Assembly: GCA_024305745.1 (NCBI GenBank)
Contig: JAHRBS010000001.1
Span: 3,162,001 to 3,226,000 of the forward strand
DNA from: Polyporus tsugae
Lineage: Eukaryota > Basidiomycota > Agaricomycetes > Polyporales > Polyporaceae
DNA length: 64,000 nucleotides
Direction: 5' to 3'
A model generated the notes under the pieces. It did no database searches and was not told the origin of the DNA. It was given only the letters and a program-made list of their open reading frames with translations. Position numbers and translations under genes: made by a program. Position 1 is the first letter of the stretch; the number at the start of each line of letters is the position of its first letter. Of this stretch, positions 34,058 through 46,014 are shown piece after piece.

Positions 34058-37000
34058 GAGAGAGGGAGGCTAAGGATCCGTTCGAATGTTGTTCCGTGGG
34101 GTGTGTGGAGCGCGCCGCCATTGATAGCACGCCGAGGGCGCATCATAGAGTACAACGTAACTGTACCTGCTAATAGAGATGGTGATTAGATGGGTACATC
34201 GAATCACAAGCGTACTCTGCGCCAACGCCGCCGAACTCAAACCGGGATGATGGAGTGCTTGAGCGATCCAGCCTGCGCGTGGAACGAGAACGCTGGGGCC
34301 ATGGGCTCCGGCGAACCAGACCCTATCCCGCGGGCGCCGTCCAAGGTCCGATGCGGCATGATGGTGGTCGCCGACCACAGCACTGTGGCTCCGGCCTCCA
34401 CTAGCTGCTGGCATGACCTGGCAAAGTCAAAAGTTGGAAGGTCGGATGCGGAATTTGAAGGGCCCTATAATCTATTCCGCCCTGCCGCCGACTCGGAATC
34501 AGGCTTCCCCCCATTCGCCGGCACCGCAGCGGGAAATTTGAGGAGCGCGTGTGTGAGGCGAGGTAACTTCGAGCGGCGTGTTGCGATCGAGGATCCGGAT
34601 TTTGCCTTGCCTGAGTCACAGCCTGCAGCTGGGTGGTGTGCCTGCGCGTCGTCGAAGCTGGTGTCGGAGTCAACAGCTGTCGACGTGAAACATTACATGT
34701 ACACCCGCGTATAGTACGCGCGATTCCGAATTTGCAGATCGTATCGTGCTCGTCCCAGCGGCGGTCGATGTTGTGTCGTGCCGGACGAACGCCGCGGGCA
34801 CGATGCCTGCAGACGGCTGTAAGGGCGTGTACACGGGGCCCCCCTCCTATGGAGTTGGAGTTGGGACAGATAGTGAGCGGACCGACAGAGGGGGAGAAGA
34901 AAAAACCGGGGAGAAAAAAAAAAGAAACCCATGCTCAGTTCCATCGGCGTCGGCTCGCATACATTTGCCAGCGTTCACCTTCAAACCTTCAAACCTTCAA
35001 GCCTCAGGCCGAAGATGTGACGCATCCCCGAAGGCAGCTAGAGCCCGAGATCGGGTGTGCGGCCACTGGGACGTGCCAAATCGCACGTATGTAAGACTCG
35101 GATGCGCGATGGCACTGGCAGAGCGCGAGGCCTACACGCATCGCCAAAGTTTGACAGCAAGCGGGGAGCGGCGGGCCCAAGCGCTAGCTCGGGCGAAAAT
35201 ACAATGGCGATGATGGTGATGATGATGATGACGACGATGCTACCGTGACGGACGAACGGTGTGGACGACGTTCGTACCGTCGATTCCTGCATGATGCATG
35301 GAGGAGGAGGAGGAGGAAGAGGAGGAGGAGGAGAGAGAACCTGGTGGAGAGCCGAATGCGTGAGCATGCCAAATCTGGAGAGACGCGAAGCCGGGAAGGG
35401 CATGCATGGCGGTGTAAGAACCGGACCGCCCGCATGCTACGGCATGCATGTCTCGAACAGACTCGGATGTGATCTCTGGATGAATGAAACGAGGGCGGGT
35501 GGGGAGCTGTCACAAGGAGCGCATTCGCCGGCGGGAGTAATTGCGATTGAGAGAGGCCCGGTTGGCCCATGGGCTGTCGTTGGAACAGGTCAGCGTCAAC
35601 GCGCCGAGCGTCCAGTAGTAGTCCGACTCGGACAATGATCATGTCATGCGACCTCCTCACGGTAGTCAGTTACGGCAGGTGAGCACTTACTTGAGCACGT
35701 ATATCGGGCGCGAACTTCACCGTGACCTTCCGGGAATACACGGCCTTGATAGTATGTACTTGATGCTTGAAGTCTCGCTCTTGAAAGCGACGGGCTGCCT
35801 GCAGTGCCACCTTTCAGTCCTCTGACTTTACACCGGTACCGCCGCGGGCGATATCAGTATCTGGAGCCGGGAGGTCACGGGTGGGTTAAGTTAAGTTACT
35901 TACAGAACCGTGCGCAGGATCCGCGAGCCCCCACGCGTTGGGCTAAATCGATAATCCCTCCCTCCGACCCTATGGCTAGCCTGAGCGGAACGCGGAAGGA
36001 ACTGAGGGGATTGAACATATGAATGATGTTCAGGAGGACTGATCATCATCATCATGCCCATCGGGTTCTGACATCGACGTTCTGTTGCGTTCGAGTTGTG
36101 CGCGTGTTACCTGCCGGCGTGCGAGTCTTGCAGTCCAAGTCGGAACTTGGAAGGTGTGCTACTCTATGTGCTGCTGCCGCGGGTAGTAGTCCAAGTCAGT
36201 GTCTGTTAGGCATTTTGGCAGATCCGTACGCATGCATTCGCCCACCGTCCGTGAGTCGTCCACTAGCACCATCGCACGGGCTCGTCGGCGATTGCGCGCG
36301 CAGCTCCCCATGGGCCTAAGTTACGGGTAGCGCGCGTCGAAGGTTAGACCTGGGTCCTAGACTCGGATGTCACGGACGATGGCGGTATCCTGGAGTATTA
36401 GTCGGACGCGCGCAAGGCCCAGCCTGGAAGTAAGGCGTATACGTACGCGTAGGTGTACCAAGGATACTGATCTAGACCTGGAGCACAGCAAGGCACGCGC
36501 GGCTTGCATTCCGGGCGTCGAAACGGTGTGCCGAGCGTGGGCGTCCGGACGCTGATCACAGGGGCAACCTCGGACTCGGACGTCGACTGGCATGGGACCC
36601 GCGGCCGGATTCGGGAACTTGCGATTGGAGGAAGCTGAAGAAGAGTTCAGGCGCTGGCCAGAAGGTGTCGCTGACAACGTACATACACAGCGCGCACTCG
36701 GACAAGGTGCCTTTCCAGCTGGGCCAAAGGTCGCAGTTCGAGGAAAGCTGTCAATTGCAACTTAAGTCGGCAATAAGTATTCCAATTAATGGCGGGAGCT
36801 GGAGGTGGTATGGGCGCTTGCGGACCATGCCGGGGCGTCTGTATCAGATCTTTGTGGCGCTCGGCTACGCAGATCGTCGGATTTGAGATGAGTCCTTGGC
36901 ACTGGCAGTGAACTTGAACTTGAATGCCCGCGTCTTGAGACTCTGCGCATACAGCGTATGGCAGGCTGGAGCGTTGGAGAACGGGAACGAACGAGTTTGT
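34058..37000 (-). repeat. R2: second copy of the ~3 kb duplicated segment
   Basis: Direct-orientation partner of 9236-12245. Its minus strand has an open terminal segment ending at a stop at 34237: LVEAGATVLWSATTIMPHRT, then FSFHAQAGSLKHSIIPV. Another segment (~35750) reads RFQERDFKHQ then SRKVTVKFAPDIR. The donor equivalent to GTAAGC of R1 is mutated (CTGAGC, ~34935), suggesting decay of this copy. (GAT)n and (GGA)n runs at 35210-35335 are specific to R2. The ends of homology are estimated by eye. Confidence 0.65.
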
Positions 37001-37933
37001 CGCGATCGGTAGGTGATCGGCGATATGTTTGTTGACAGTGACGTCGAACGCTCGCGATCGGGGGCCTAGGGGGGGCGCTCCACCCATATCAACAGTACTC
37101 CGGAGGATGACTGGTCGCCGGGGTGTGCGGACGGTCGGACGCAAAAAGCGTCCGAGTCGGTTAAGTAGGTATGTAGAGAGAGAACATGGAAAGAACATGC
37201 CAGTAGCTACCATGCATTGCACATGTTTACCACGGAGAAAATCGATTGCGAGAGGTGGAACGCTGAGAGTGACGTTATTTTAGCAATTCGCCCGCCGCCA
37301 GGAACCCCCCAGCGCACTGGGACGGCCGAGCCGGATCAACGCACGTAAGTTATGTAAGTGATCAAGAAGGTTTGTTTAGTGGACGGGGCTGTGCGCACCG
37401 CTGACGTGGGCCGTGCCGTGGACCGCGGTCGCCACTGGCCACTGGCCAGGACTCGCTCGGACGCCGGAGGGACGGACGTGGGGCTGCCAGTGGAGGGCCG
37501 GTGATTCAGCATCATGTCGGGTGAGTAAGTATCAGACAGTGATGGCCTCCTCTTCTCCATCACAATGTAATCCTCGCCGTGGGACGGCGCGCGGGCTGCA
37601 TGGGGGGGTTCCTCTCCTTCTTCCGATTGACAATTGCTTGCTTGCCTGTCCCAGTCACAGTTATACGCATACTTCCGGTGTCCTTATCCTCCTCCCCTTC
37701 CTCTTCTGCCTCTTCCTCTCTTCCGCCCCTTCTTCCTCTCCCTGCCTCCGTCGCCGTCTCCGTGCCGGCTGGGATCTCTCTCTCCAGTCGCCTACTAGGA
37801 TTAGGACTCTGAACCTCGGCACTGCCCTAGTACCCGGGTTCCCTCTCCTCTCGTCTTCGTTGCTCTTCTGCTACTAGAGCCTAACGACCAACACACGAAC
37901 GCCAACACAAAAACCAAAACTCGAACTCGCAAG
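37001..37933. other. Upstream region of the G-alpha gene
   Basis: The last ~300 bp are strongly CT-rich (37660-37760 and beyond), typical of the region upstream of fungal transcription starts. No other gene seen. Confidence 0.5.
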
Positions 37934-40900
37934 ATGCGCCAACGCCGTAGCCCAGCCGAGGAGGAGGCGGCGCTCCGCATCAGCAACGCCATCGACGAGG
38001 ACCTCAGGGTGCGTGCCTCGTCCCCATCTCCATCACGCGTCAATCTCAACTTTGCCTCCGTGTCCATCTCCCCGTTTTCCCGCGATGCGTTGGGTTGACT
38101 GCCAACCAGCGCGAGCGCGAGATCGTCCGGAAGAAGAAGGTAAAGAACGTCAAAGGTGCGTCCCCCCCCCCCTCCCTCTCCCTCTTCACCGACGCTCACC
38201 CCCCACACGCACGCACAGTGATGCTCCTCGGGCAAGCCGAGTCGGGCAAGTCGACGCTGCAAAAGCAGTTCCAGCTGTACTACTCGTCCGCGACGCTCGA
38301 CGGCGAGCGCCCCAGCTGGCGGCCGATCGTGTACTTCAACGTGCTCAAGGCGGTGCGGATGATCCTCGACGAGCTCGACTGGGAGTACGGCCTCGGCGCG
38401 TCCGGCCCCGGCTCTGGCTCCGTCCGCAGCGCCGCGAGCGAGCACCACCTCACCGCGTCGCCCTCGCTCATGCCCTCGACGTCTGCGTCGAGGTGGACGG
38501 GCCACGCGAGCGGGAGCGGGAGTGGGAGTGGGAGCGGGAGCTCGACGCACTCGCGCGGGACGGCGAACCCGGCGTGGTTCGCGGAGCTGGGGCTGCTGCG
38601 GAACAAGCTGCTGCCGCTGGTGGCGTCGGAGGACGCGCTGGCGTCGGAGCTGTCGGGCGGGATCCACGTCGCGGGGGGCCGGTCGGGGGTGTACGTGCGG
38701 TCGGGGTGGCAGGCGCTGACGAGCGGGAGCCGGTCGTGGCCGCTCGCCGAGGGCTTCACGCAGCAGGCGGGCGGGGGGCCGGGGGGGAAGGGCCAGGCGG
38801 TGGTGGCGTCGGCGGTGACGAACATTGTGGCGAAGACGCTGGCGGCGGTGATGGACGAGGTGGAGATGCTGTGGTGGCACCCGGGCGTGCAGGGGTTGCT
38901 GAAGGGGAACAAGCTGAAGCTGGAGGAGTACGCTGCGTTGTGAGTGGTTCGATTCCGTGTGGTGTTCGTTTGAGATTCCCTGCGACATTCTGTTCCAACG
39001 CCCTGGGAGCCCCCCGCGGCCGCCTGCTCGACCGGCCTCTGCAGTTGTTTCTGCTTCTGTGATGGCTTCGGGGTATGGTGGCGATGGTGCGTTCGGGCTG
39101 GAGGGTGGAGTGGAATGGCCGGGAAGAGCGGAGGTGACGGATTACTGACATTGACGCGGACAGTTTCCTTGCCAACATCCGACGTATCGCTCAGCCAGAC
39201 TATCTGCCGTCAAACGGTAGGCAATTCACGCGCGGAAGGCAGATTATTGAATTGCTGACAGAAGTGCAGAGGACATTCTGCACGTGCGGCTGCAGACGAT
39301 TGGGGTGACGGAGCACGCATTCGACATCAATCTGGGCGGAACGAACTACAACTGGCTTCTGTACGACGTGGGCGGTGCAGTGCGTGCTTGCTTGCTTGCT
39401 TCCCCGTCGCGCGTCCTGGCTTCTAATCGGACCCTGGTCGCAGCGCGGACAGGCAAGTCTCTCGCCCGTCATTCTCACGACGTCGCCTCTCCGATCTGGT
39501 GCGCATGCTGGTGCTGATGGTGGACGGGGGATTTTGTTTTGGACAGCGACACGCGTGGGTGCCCTTCTTTGACGACGGTAAGTGATCTTTTGTCTTCTGT
39601 TTCCCGCTCTTGGCTGTCAAGTGTGCCTGGCTCGGTGCGATTGGCAGTTCTTCCGACTGGACCGGTGGCCACCGCAGAGTCGATGGCCGAACGGCACTGC
39701 AAACTGTATCGGACAGGTGCTCGAATGTCTGACAAACGACTTCCCGTTGCAGCGACAGCGATTATCTTTCTGGCCCCCATCAGCGCATTTGACCAGGTAC
39801 GTCTCCTCTCTCTCTCGGCCAGGCGCGCCGGGCATGCAAGACGCGTCTTGCGGCGGTGTGGGATCGCTCCTGCGGCCGAGCGCGCCTGGCTGTCCTCGTG
39901 TCTGCTCGCCTTTCTCACCCCGCTCGACTTCCCCCCTCCAATACGCTGGTCCACTTGCCGCTTCTGCCATCCTGCTTCCACCGGTAACCAATCCTACCCT
40001 TGGCCTCCACCCACCCACGCCCGCTCTCTGTCCCCCCTTCGCCTCGTGCCTGGATACTACACCTCCCGGATCCTCACCGCCGCGCCTGATACAGTACCTC
40101 GAGGAAGACCCGCGGATGAATCGGATAGACGACTCCCTCCAACTCTTTACTGCAATATGCTCCAACAAGCTCCTGTCAAACGCCGCCCTCGTCCTCATGC
40201 TCAACAAGGCACGTCCTCTTTCTCTATCCATCCCTCGTCATAACGAATTCTGATTATATGCGCGCAGACTGATCTCCTCAGACAAAAACTCGAGTCCGGC
40301 ATCAAAGTTCGCAAATAGTAAGCTCCCCTTCCTCTTCTCATCCTCCCGTATTCTTGGTGTGCTCACCAACCCAAACCTTGCAACTCTCTCCTGCTCTCGT
40401 CCTTCCTGCCCCTGCTGCGGCCGATCCGTCCCCACTCCCCCCCTTCATTCACACTTGCGCTTGCTCATCTCTCCCTCGTCCTTCTCCGGCCCTCCTCCCG
40501 CGTTCCTGGAACGTCATCTCCTCCCGACCCTCGCTTCTTCTCTCCTTTGGGTTTCCTCGCACGGGTCCTGTTCGTCCTCGTTCCTTGGCGCTTTCTCACT
40601 CGTGTCGTCTCGACCTCTCGACTCTTCACACCGCCCCCTTTGCACTGCATGATGAAAACGGCCTCATGGGATGCAGCATCTCCTCGTACGGCGACAGGCC
40701 AAACGAGTTTGAGGAAGTGTCCGAATACTTCCGCGCGCATTTCATCCAGGTCCACCGCCGCAAGGACGTCTCCCACAGACCACTATACTTGGTGCGTCCA
40801 TCAGCTCTGCCTTTGCGTTCACCGCTGCCGTCCTTCATCCACTCCCACTGCGCACACCCTACTTTATCCTTCTACTTCCACTTCTTCCCTCGTCAATTCG

Positions 40901-41551
40901 TTAATCATCATCTTCCCGCTTCTCTTCCCCCCGGCTTGCATATGGCATTCCCGAGGCACGGCGCGGCGACGATGGTTACTGACCTGGTTCTTCTGTTTTC
41001 GTCTCCGCAGCATTTCACATCCATGCTCGTGCGTATTCCACGTCCTCCCATTCGCGCGTCATGAGCGAGGATGGCAGCCTGCCTGTTCTCAAGCTCGGCG
41101 TGCTCTCACACTCTTCCTGCGACTGTTCACGCTAACCATGTGCCGTTCGCTGCGTGCGTTTCGGCGATTGCAGGACATCAAGGCGACACAGGCGATCATC
41201 ATCAACGGTGAGTCGCCCATATCCCGTCTTGCCTTGCCCCCCCCCATCCACCAGACTATCATCACTCTTCTGCTTCCGCTGTTCTTCGTTCTCCGCCGCT
41301 TCTCTCCGCCCCCTATATCATTATTTATTTAGGTCATGTCCACCACGTTTCCCTTTATTCATTTGTTTGTGCTTCTTTCTGGCTTGTATGCGGTGTGCAC
41401 GCTCGCTGACCGCGTTTCCGTCGTCCTCGCTGTCGCCGTCCTCCCACGCTCGGACTCGAACTCGGACTTGAACTTTGCGTGTTCGCTTTTCGCTTTCGCA
41501 GTCGGCGAGGCGATCATGCGCTCGCACCTGACCAAGATCGGCCTCGCGTAG
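37934..41551 (+). CDS. Non-canonical G-protein alpha subunit
   Basis: Fourteen exons, all in phase (489 aa): 37934-38008, 38110-38155, 38219-38939, 39164-39216, 39270-39379, 39444-39452, 39547-39577, 39753-39796, 40095-40208, 40268-40317, 40677-40791, 41011-41028, 41174-41207, 41502-41551. P-loop GQAESGKST (residues 45-53); switch I DILHVRLQTIG with R305 and T308; switch II DVGGARGQRHAW (331-342); NKTD (400-403). A Ser/Gly-rich insertion sits in the helical domain (~residues 98-160). The expected role is GTP-dependent signalling downstream of receptors. Oddities: the usual catalytic Gln of DVGGQ is Ala; the N-terminus MRQRRS lacks Gly2 for myristoylation; one exon is 9 nt; introns 39453-39546 and 40209-40267 are GC-AG. 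I recall similar DVGGA-type subunits from Agaricomycetes, so it is probably a real basidiomycete class rather than decay. Confidence 0.93.
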
Positions 41552-42783
41552 TTCGGCGTCTCGTCTCGTACCTCGGCTTCTCTTCGTTTGTGTTCGTCTT
41601 CGTCTTCGAGTTCGAATCCGGATATGCGCACGCTCCTATATCGACGCACGGGCCGGGGTTGGGGGTGGAGGTATAGGAAAACGCGGAGGCGGAGGTGGGG
41701 GATGGATGCAGATGCAGATGTGAACGTGGATGTGTGTGGATTATGTATGGATTCTTGGAATCGGGCCAGGCCCTGTGTATGCCCTCTTTACCCTCTGCCC
41801 GCTAATGTTGTGTATTTCGCTGTTCGTACGTGTATATACCGTCTGCCCTTGCTGTCGCTGGTCTCGAGTTGCGTTTGTATGGCCTCGAGAGTTGCTTTTT
41901 TTTTTTTTTTTTTTTTTTCGGTTATCGGTCGTCGGTCGTCGGTCGGGCGTTTGGGTGTTTGGTAGGTGCGGTGCGGTATGGTGTGTCGTTGGGTTGGTTT
42001 GTGAGATACTAGTTACTGTAGGCCAAGTATTGTTTGTATTGTATGGATCTAGGATAAGGAACGGGACTGGGGTCGGGAACTAGATCTACTGTATCTTTCG
42101 ATGTCGCGGATGGATGTCTCACTGTTTGGTGTCATGGGTCGGAGAGAGGATCCCGTGCGAGGTTTTTATAGGACGCGCCGGTGATCGTGAAGGTTAAGTA
42201 GTCACAGTGTGGAGGGGGTTGACCGGGGCACACGGGGCATGCGCCTGCTGGTACTGTACGGTACGTCGAAAGCTGAGGCACTCACCGGGACTCACCGGTA
42301 CCGGGATTTCGACTCTTCTAGAGCCAACAGGGTTGGGCGTACTATAACGTGCGGGATCACCGGCGAACGCGTCGGTTTAACTTGAATCTTGACAACAGAA
42401 CAGGCTAGCTACCAGCCTCGCCTCGAGGCAGATAGCACAAACCAAGATCGATCTGGCTGTCCGAGACCGGAGCAACGACTGTTAACCAGTTGCAGTTGCA
42501 AGTTTCAGCTCGTCGTGGTGTTACCAATCGGCTTTTGCAATACACGTACAAACGACAGTCTTCATTATTACCTAGGTACCTACTTGAGTAATATTGTGGA
42601 TGCATGAACGTCAACAGCGCACACACGCCGCACACAAATGCACAGCCCAAGCGAGCCTAGCCAACACCCAGACACATGTACACATACGCACACGCACGTA
42701 CAGCTCTGCGAACAAAACGGAGACAACAACAGATCACTTAGCGTCATAAGTTATAACCACAGCCAGAGCCGAGCGGTCAGAGC
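41552..42783. other. Intergenic between convergent genes
   Basis: 3' flanks of the G-alpha gene (plus) and the next gene (minus). Contains a 23-nt poly-T run (41896-41918). No coding signal. Confidence 0.5.
41896..41918. repeat. Poly-T tract
   Basis: 23 uninterrupted thymines downstream of the G-alpha gene. Confidence 0.9.
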
Positions 42784-45684
42784 TCAGAGCTCGTCCTCGT
42801 CGTCCCACCGCGAGATCTTGGGCAGCGGCCGCCAGTAGTAATGCTTCGCCTTCATCGTCTCGCTCCGCTTCCCCGGCCGCCGCATCATCGTCCGCACCAG
42901 CGCCGCCCGGTCCCCGTCCGCGTCCTGGTCCGCGTCGTAGAACCACCGCGCTTCCAGCGTCAGCGCGTGGTTCGCCAAGTCCTGTCGTCCCCCAGCGTCT
43001 CCGCGTCAGCCTCGCATGCTCACACGTACACAAGAGAGAAGGAGAAAGAGAAAGAGAAAGACGCACCGTGCCGCTGTTGACGATCTTCCCAAACACCCCG
43101 CTCCGCCGCCACCCCGCCTCGAGAACGGCCTCGAGCGCGGGCACCCACGCGCGCCGGCTCGCCGCGTCCGCGGCCCGCCTTTTGCTCTTCGCGTCCGCAT
43201 CCCCATCCGCATCCTTGGTCTCCCCCTCCTCCGCAGAGTCGTCCTCCTCCGCCTTCCCCTCCTCCTTCAGAGTGGGCCGGCGCATTTCGCGCAGGGCGGG
43301 GCGCGCGGCCATCAACGCGCCGTACAGCGCAGACGTGGCGAGGGAAGAGGCGCGTGCCGTCGCGAGCGTCTCGATGAGCATCCCCTCGAGCTCGGGCGCG
43401 GGCAGCGGGAGGTCGAACGCCGCCACCAGCGCGTCTGCCTCCGCCTCGATTTCTTCCGCGTCTGGGCGGGAGGAGCGCGCTGCCTTGGACTTCCCCGTGG
43501 CTTGCGCGGAAGGTTTCGGCTTCGTCGACGCGGCGTCTGCGCTCGCCTGAGCTAGACGCGGTCCCTTCGAGACTGAAACTGAAATCCGTGGAGCATCAAG
43601 GGCAGACGGCGACGGGAGCTCCGGGCGCGCGATGTTCGTCGCGCTCTTCGGCGGCGCAGCAGACAACGAAGACGACTTGGCAGGCTTCGGATGCGGATTC
43701 GACGTCGACGTCGACGCGTGGGGGTGGGGGTGGAGGTGGGGATGGAGGGGCTCGTTCTCGAGCTCGAGGTCCGCCTGTGCCTCCTTCGCGCGCGCCTTCC
43801 TCGGCTTCTCCTTCTTCCGTTCCCGGGGCTCCCTATCCCCGTCCTTCTTCTTGCTGACAGTCAAAGATGGAGGTGGGGCAGGAGCGCGGACCGGAGCGGA
43901 AGGCGAGTCCGACTCGGTCTCGTCGTCCGAGTCCGACAGCGCGGCGCGCGACCGTTTCTTGCGCACGAGCTTCGTCGTCGTCGCAGGGTCGACCTGGCGG
44001 TTCGCCTTTGCGGCGGACTTTTTGTGCGGCTTGAGGACCGCCTTCTCCGCCTCGCGCTCGCTCCCGCTCTCGCTGTCCGTGAAGGTCGGCGTGTGGGACC
44101 GTTTGGTCTTCACCTTGAGCTTCGCCTTGGCGCGGGAGACGTCCGCGTCCTCCTCGCGCCTCATCTTCTTTCGCGGAGGCTCGGCGGCATCGGTATCGGT
44201 ATCGGACACCTGAATCTTCGGGGGAGGCTTGGAGGGAGGGGTGCCGGTGCTCATTTTGCTGGTGCTTGGCCTGGCAACTGGCATGGAGACCGGAGCCGGA
44301 AGAGCGGGCGCGGAATCGCAGCCCATCTCGAAATCGATATCGGCGTCGACGTCGGCATCTGCGATGGACGAAGGCGTGGGAGAGAGTGGTGAAGAAGGGG
44401 TCTCCTGACTCTGGATCTGCGCGACATGAGGTGTGTGCGCACGCGAGGGGGCACAAGAGGATCGGCGCGACTCGGTGGGCACAGGGCATGGTTCGGGTTC
44501 GGGTTCGGGTTCAGGGGTCTGGAGATATCGGATGGAAGGTACGCGATCCGGGATGCGCAGGACATGCATGAGGATGACAACCAAAGAATGGGGGTGTAGA
44601 CTGCACGACGCACCTGAACGCGGATCTCCGTTGCCATGACCTCTTCGCTAACGTTGACGTCGTCATCCAGCTCTCCTGCGTCCACCACGGCCGCCTCGCT
44701 TGCCTCTGGCAACACGAGTGGGGTGACATCGCCGTCCGGTATGAACACCATCTCCTCTTCAGCCTTCTCGACCTCTACCTCTGCCTCGCCTTGAATTTCG
44801 TCCTCGTTCGGCATCCCCAGCTGCGGCAACACGTCATCGACGAAGTCCGGAATAGCTTCCGGTGCAGGTAGAGGCGCAGACACGGGCGGAGGAGCAGGGT
44901 TGAGCAGAGCGCGCACCGCAACTCTCGACGTGATCCGGAGCGCGTCCAGAGTCGGCGAAGGGGGGCTGGCGACCAAGTCCGCAAGGTCCAGGTCCATGTC
45001 CATGTCCATCCCGTCGTCCTCCCTCTTCGTATCCGACGACCGCGCAGGCGTATATGGAACAGGGTTGGGCGAAGAAGGAGGAAGCGTCAAATCCGAATCC
45101 AGCTGCTGCTGATCTTCCCCCGATGGCGTCGCACGCCGCACCGTGTGACTGGAATCTGAACCGCAGCCGAAATCGGACGGACGGGAGGTTGAAGGGGTGG
45201 AGAGCGGCGACGAGAGCGGTGACACGATTGGCGACGAAGGGGGCAGAGTGTTGTCAAGCTCTGCGCTCGCGTTCCCACCCATTGAAGGAGGAGGGGCTGC
45301 CACATGGCGGGGGTCCGAACGCGCACGGATCGGTGTGACTGGGGCGGCGAGAGAGAGAGGGATATCAGCAGGGGCCGCTAAGGTGCGGGTGCTATCGCAT
45401 TGGGCTTCTCGGGGGCGAAGAGTAAGTTCTACAGGAGTAGTGGAGGTAGTGGCGGATGAGGTGGGGAAGGGACGTGTCGCGGTGTCCTTGGGGAGGGCGC
45501 GGGACCGGGGCAGACGGGGCTTCACGGGTGAGCGCACGAACGGGCGGTCACGCTCAGAAGACGTGGTAAAGGATATTCGACGGGTGGGGGACGAGCCGGT
45601 AAGGATGTCGTCGAGATCGAGTGCGAAGCCGTAGTCTTCGATATCGTCTTCGTCTTCGTCTGGATGGGGATAGTACAGGAACAT
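42784..45684 (-). CDS. Large charged, probably nuclear protein of unknown function
   Basis: Exons 45684-44614, 44416-43067 and 42981-42784, all phase 0 (872 aa). The start MFLYYPHPDEDEDDIEDYG is followed by Ser/Pro/Thr-rich disordered sequence with repeated TLPPSSP motifs, an acidic stretch, and a Lys/Arg-rich region that looks like a bipartite nuclear signal (PPRKKMRREEDADVSRAKAK; VRKKRSR). The ordered part is at the C-terminus: a helical block (LIETLATARASSLATSALYG; AWVPALEAVLEAGWRRSGVF), then GKIVNSGTDLANHALTLEAR and YYWRPLPKISRWDDEDEL at the very end. The splice junction inside GKIVNSGT|DLANHAL restores a continuous helix-like segment, which supports the model. I do not recognise the family. 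The intron at 44613-44417 (197 nt) is long and might hide a small exon. Confidence 0.8.
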
Positions 45685-46014
45685 GTGGACAGATCTGAAT
45701 CAGTATCGCAGATATGGGAAAGCGAGTTGATAACGCGAGGGAAAAGGGCACACGCAGACGGAATCAGAGGGTATATAAACGGTGGTCGTCCGTCCAGTGA
45801 CGTTTGGACAGAGCGGCCAAGATACGAAGGAAAAAGCTACGAGGCGAAGCGAGTACAGATGCCGTACCGCCGATGGACTGATGCTCCAATCAGTGGAGGG
45901 GAACTCGAAGCCCGTATCGCAGCGCTGTGCAGTGCACATCGTTCTCGATCTAACAAGATGCGCGCCTGCCTCCCCGGGTCCTATTCAATCTGAAGTTCGT
46001 TCTCGCGTGAAGCG
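45685..46014 (-). promoter_or_regulatory. Short intergenic region, presumed promoter
   Basis: 330 bp between the stop of the upstream minus-strand gene and the ATG at 45684. A TATA-like gtatataaac is at ~45770-45779 on the plus strand (near-palindromic, so readable on both strands). No other element can be assigned. Confidence 0.4.

Noticed and set aside
9236..37000. R1 and R2 as terminal repeats of one giant mobile element
   Set aside because: No terminal TG...CA or inverted ends, and the copies are much more diverged than expected of terminal repeats. They look like decayed gene copies.
37801..38988. 395-codon minus-strand ORF over the first exons of the G-alpha gene
   Set aside because: Shadow ORF in GC-rich DNA, rich in Arg/Pro/His. 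The plus strand encodes a clear G-alpha P-loop and helical domain.
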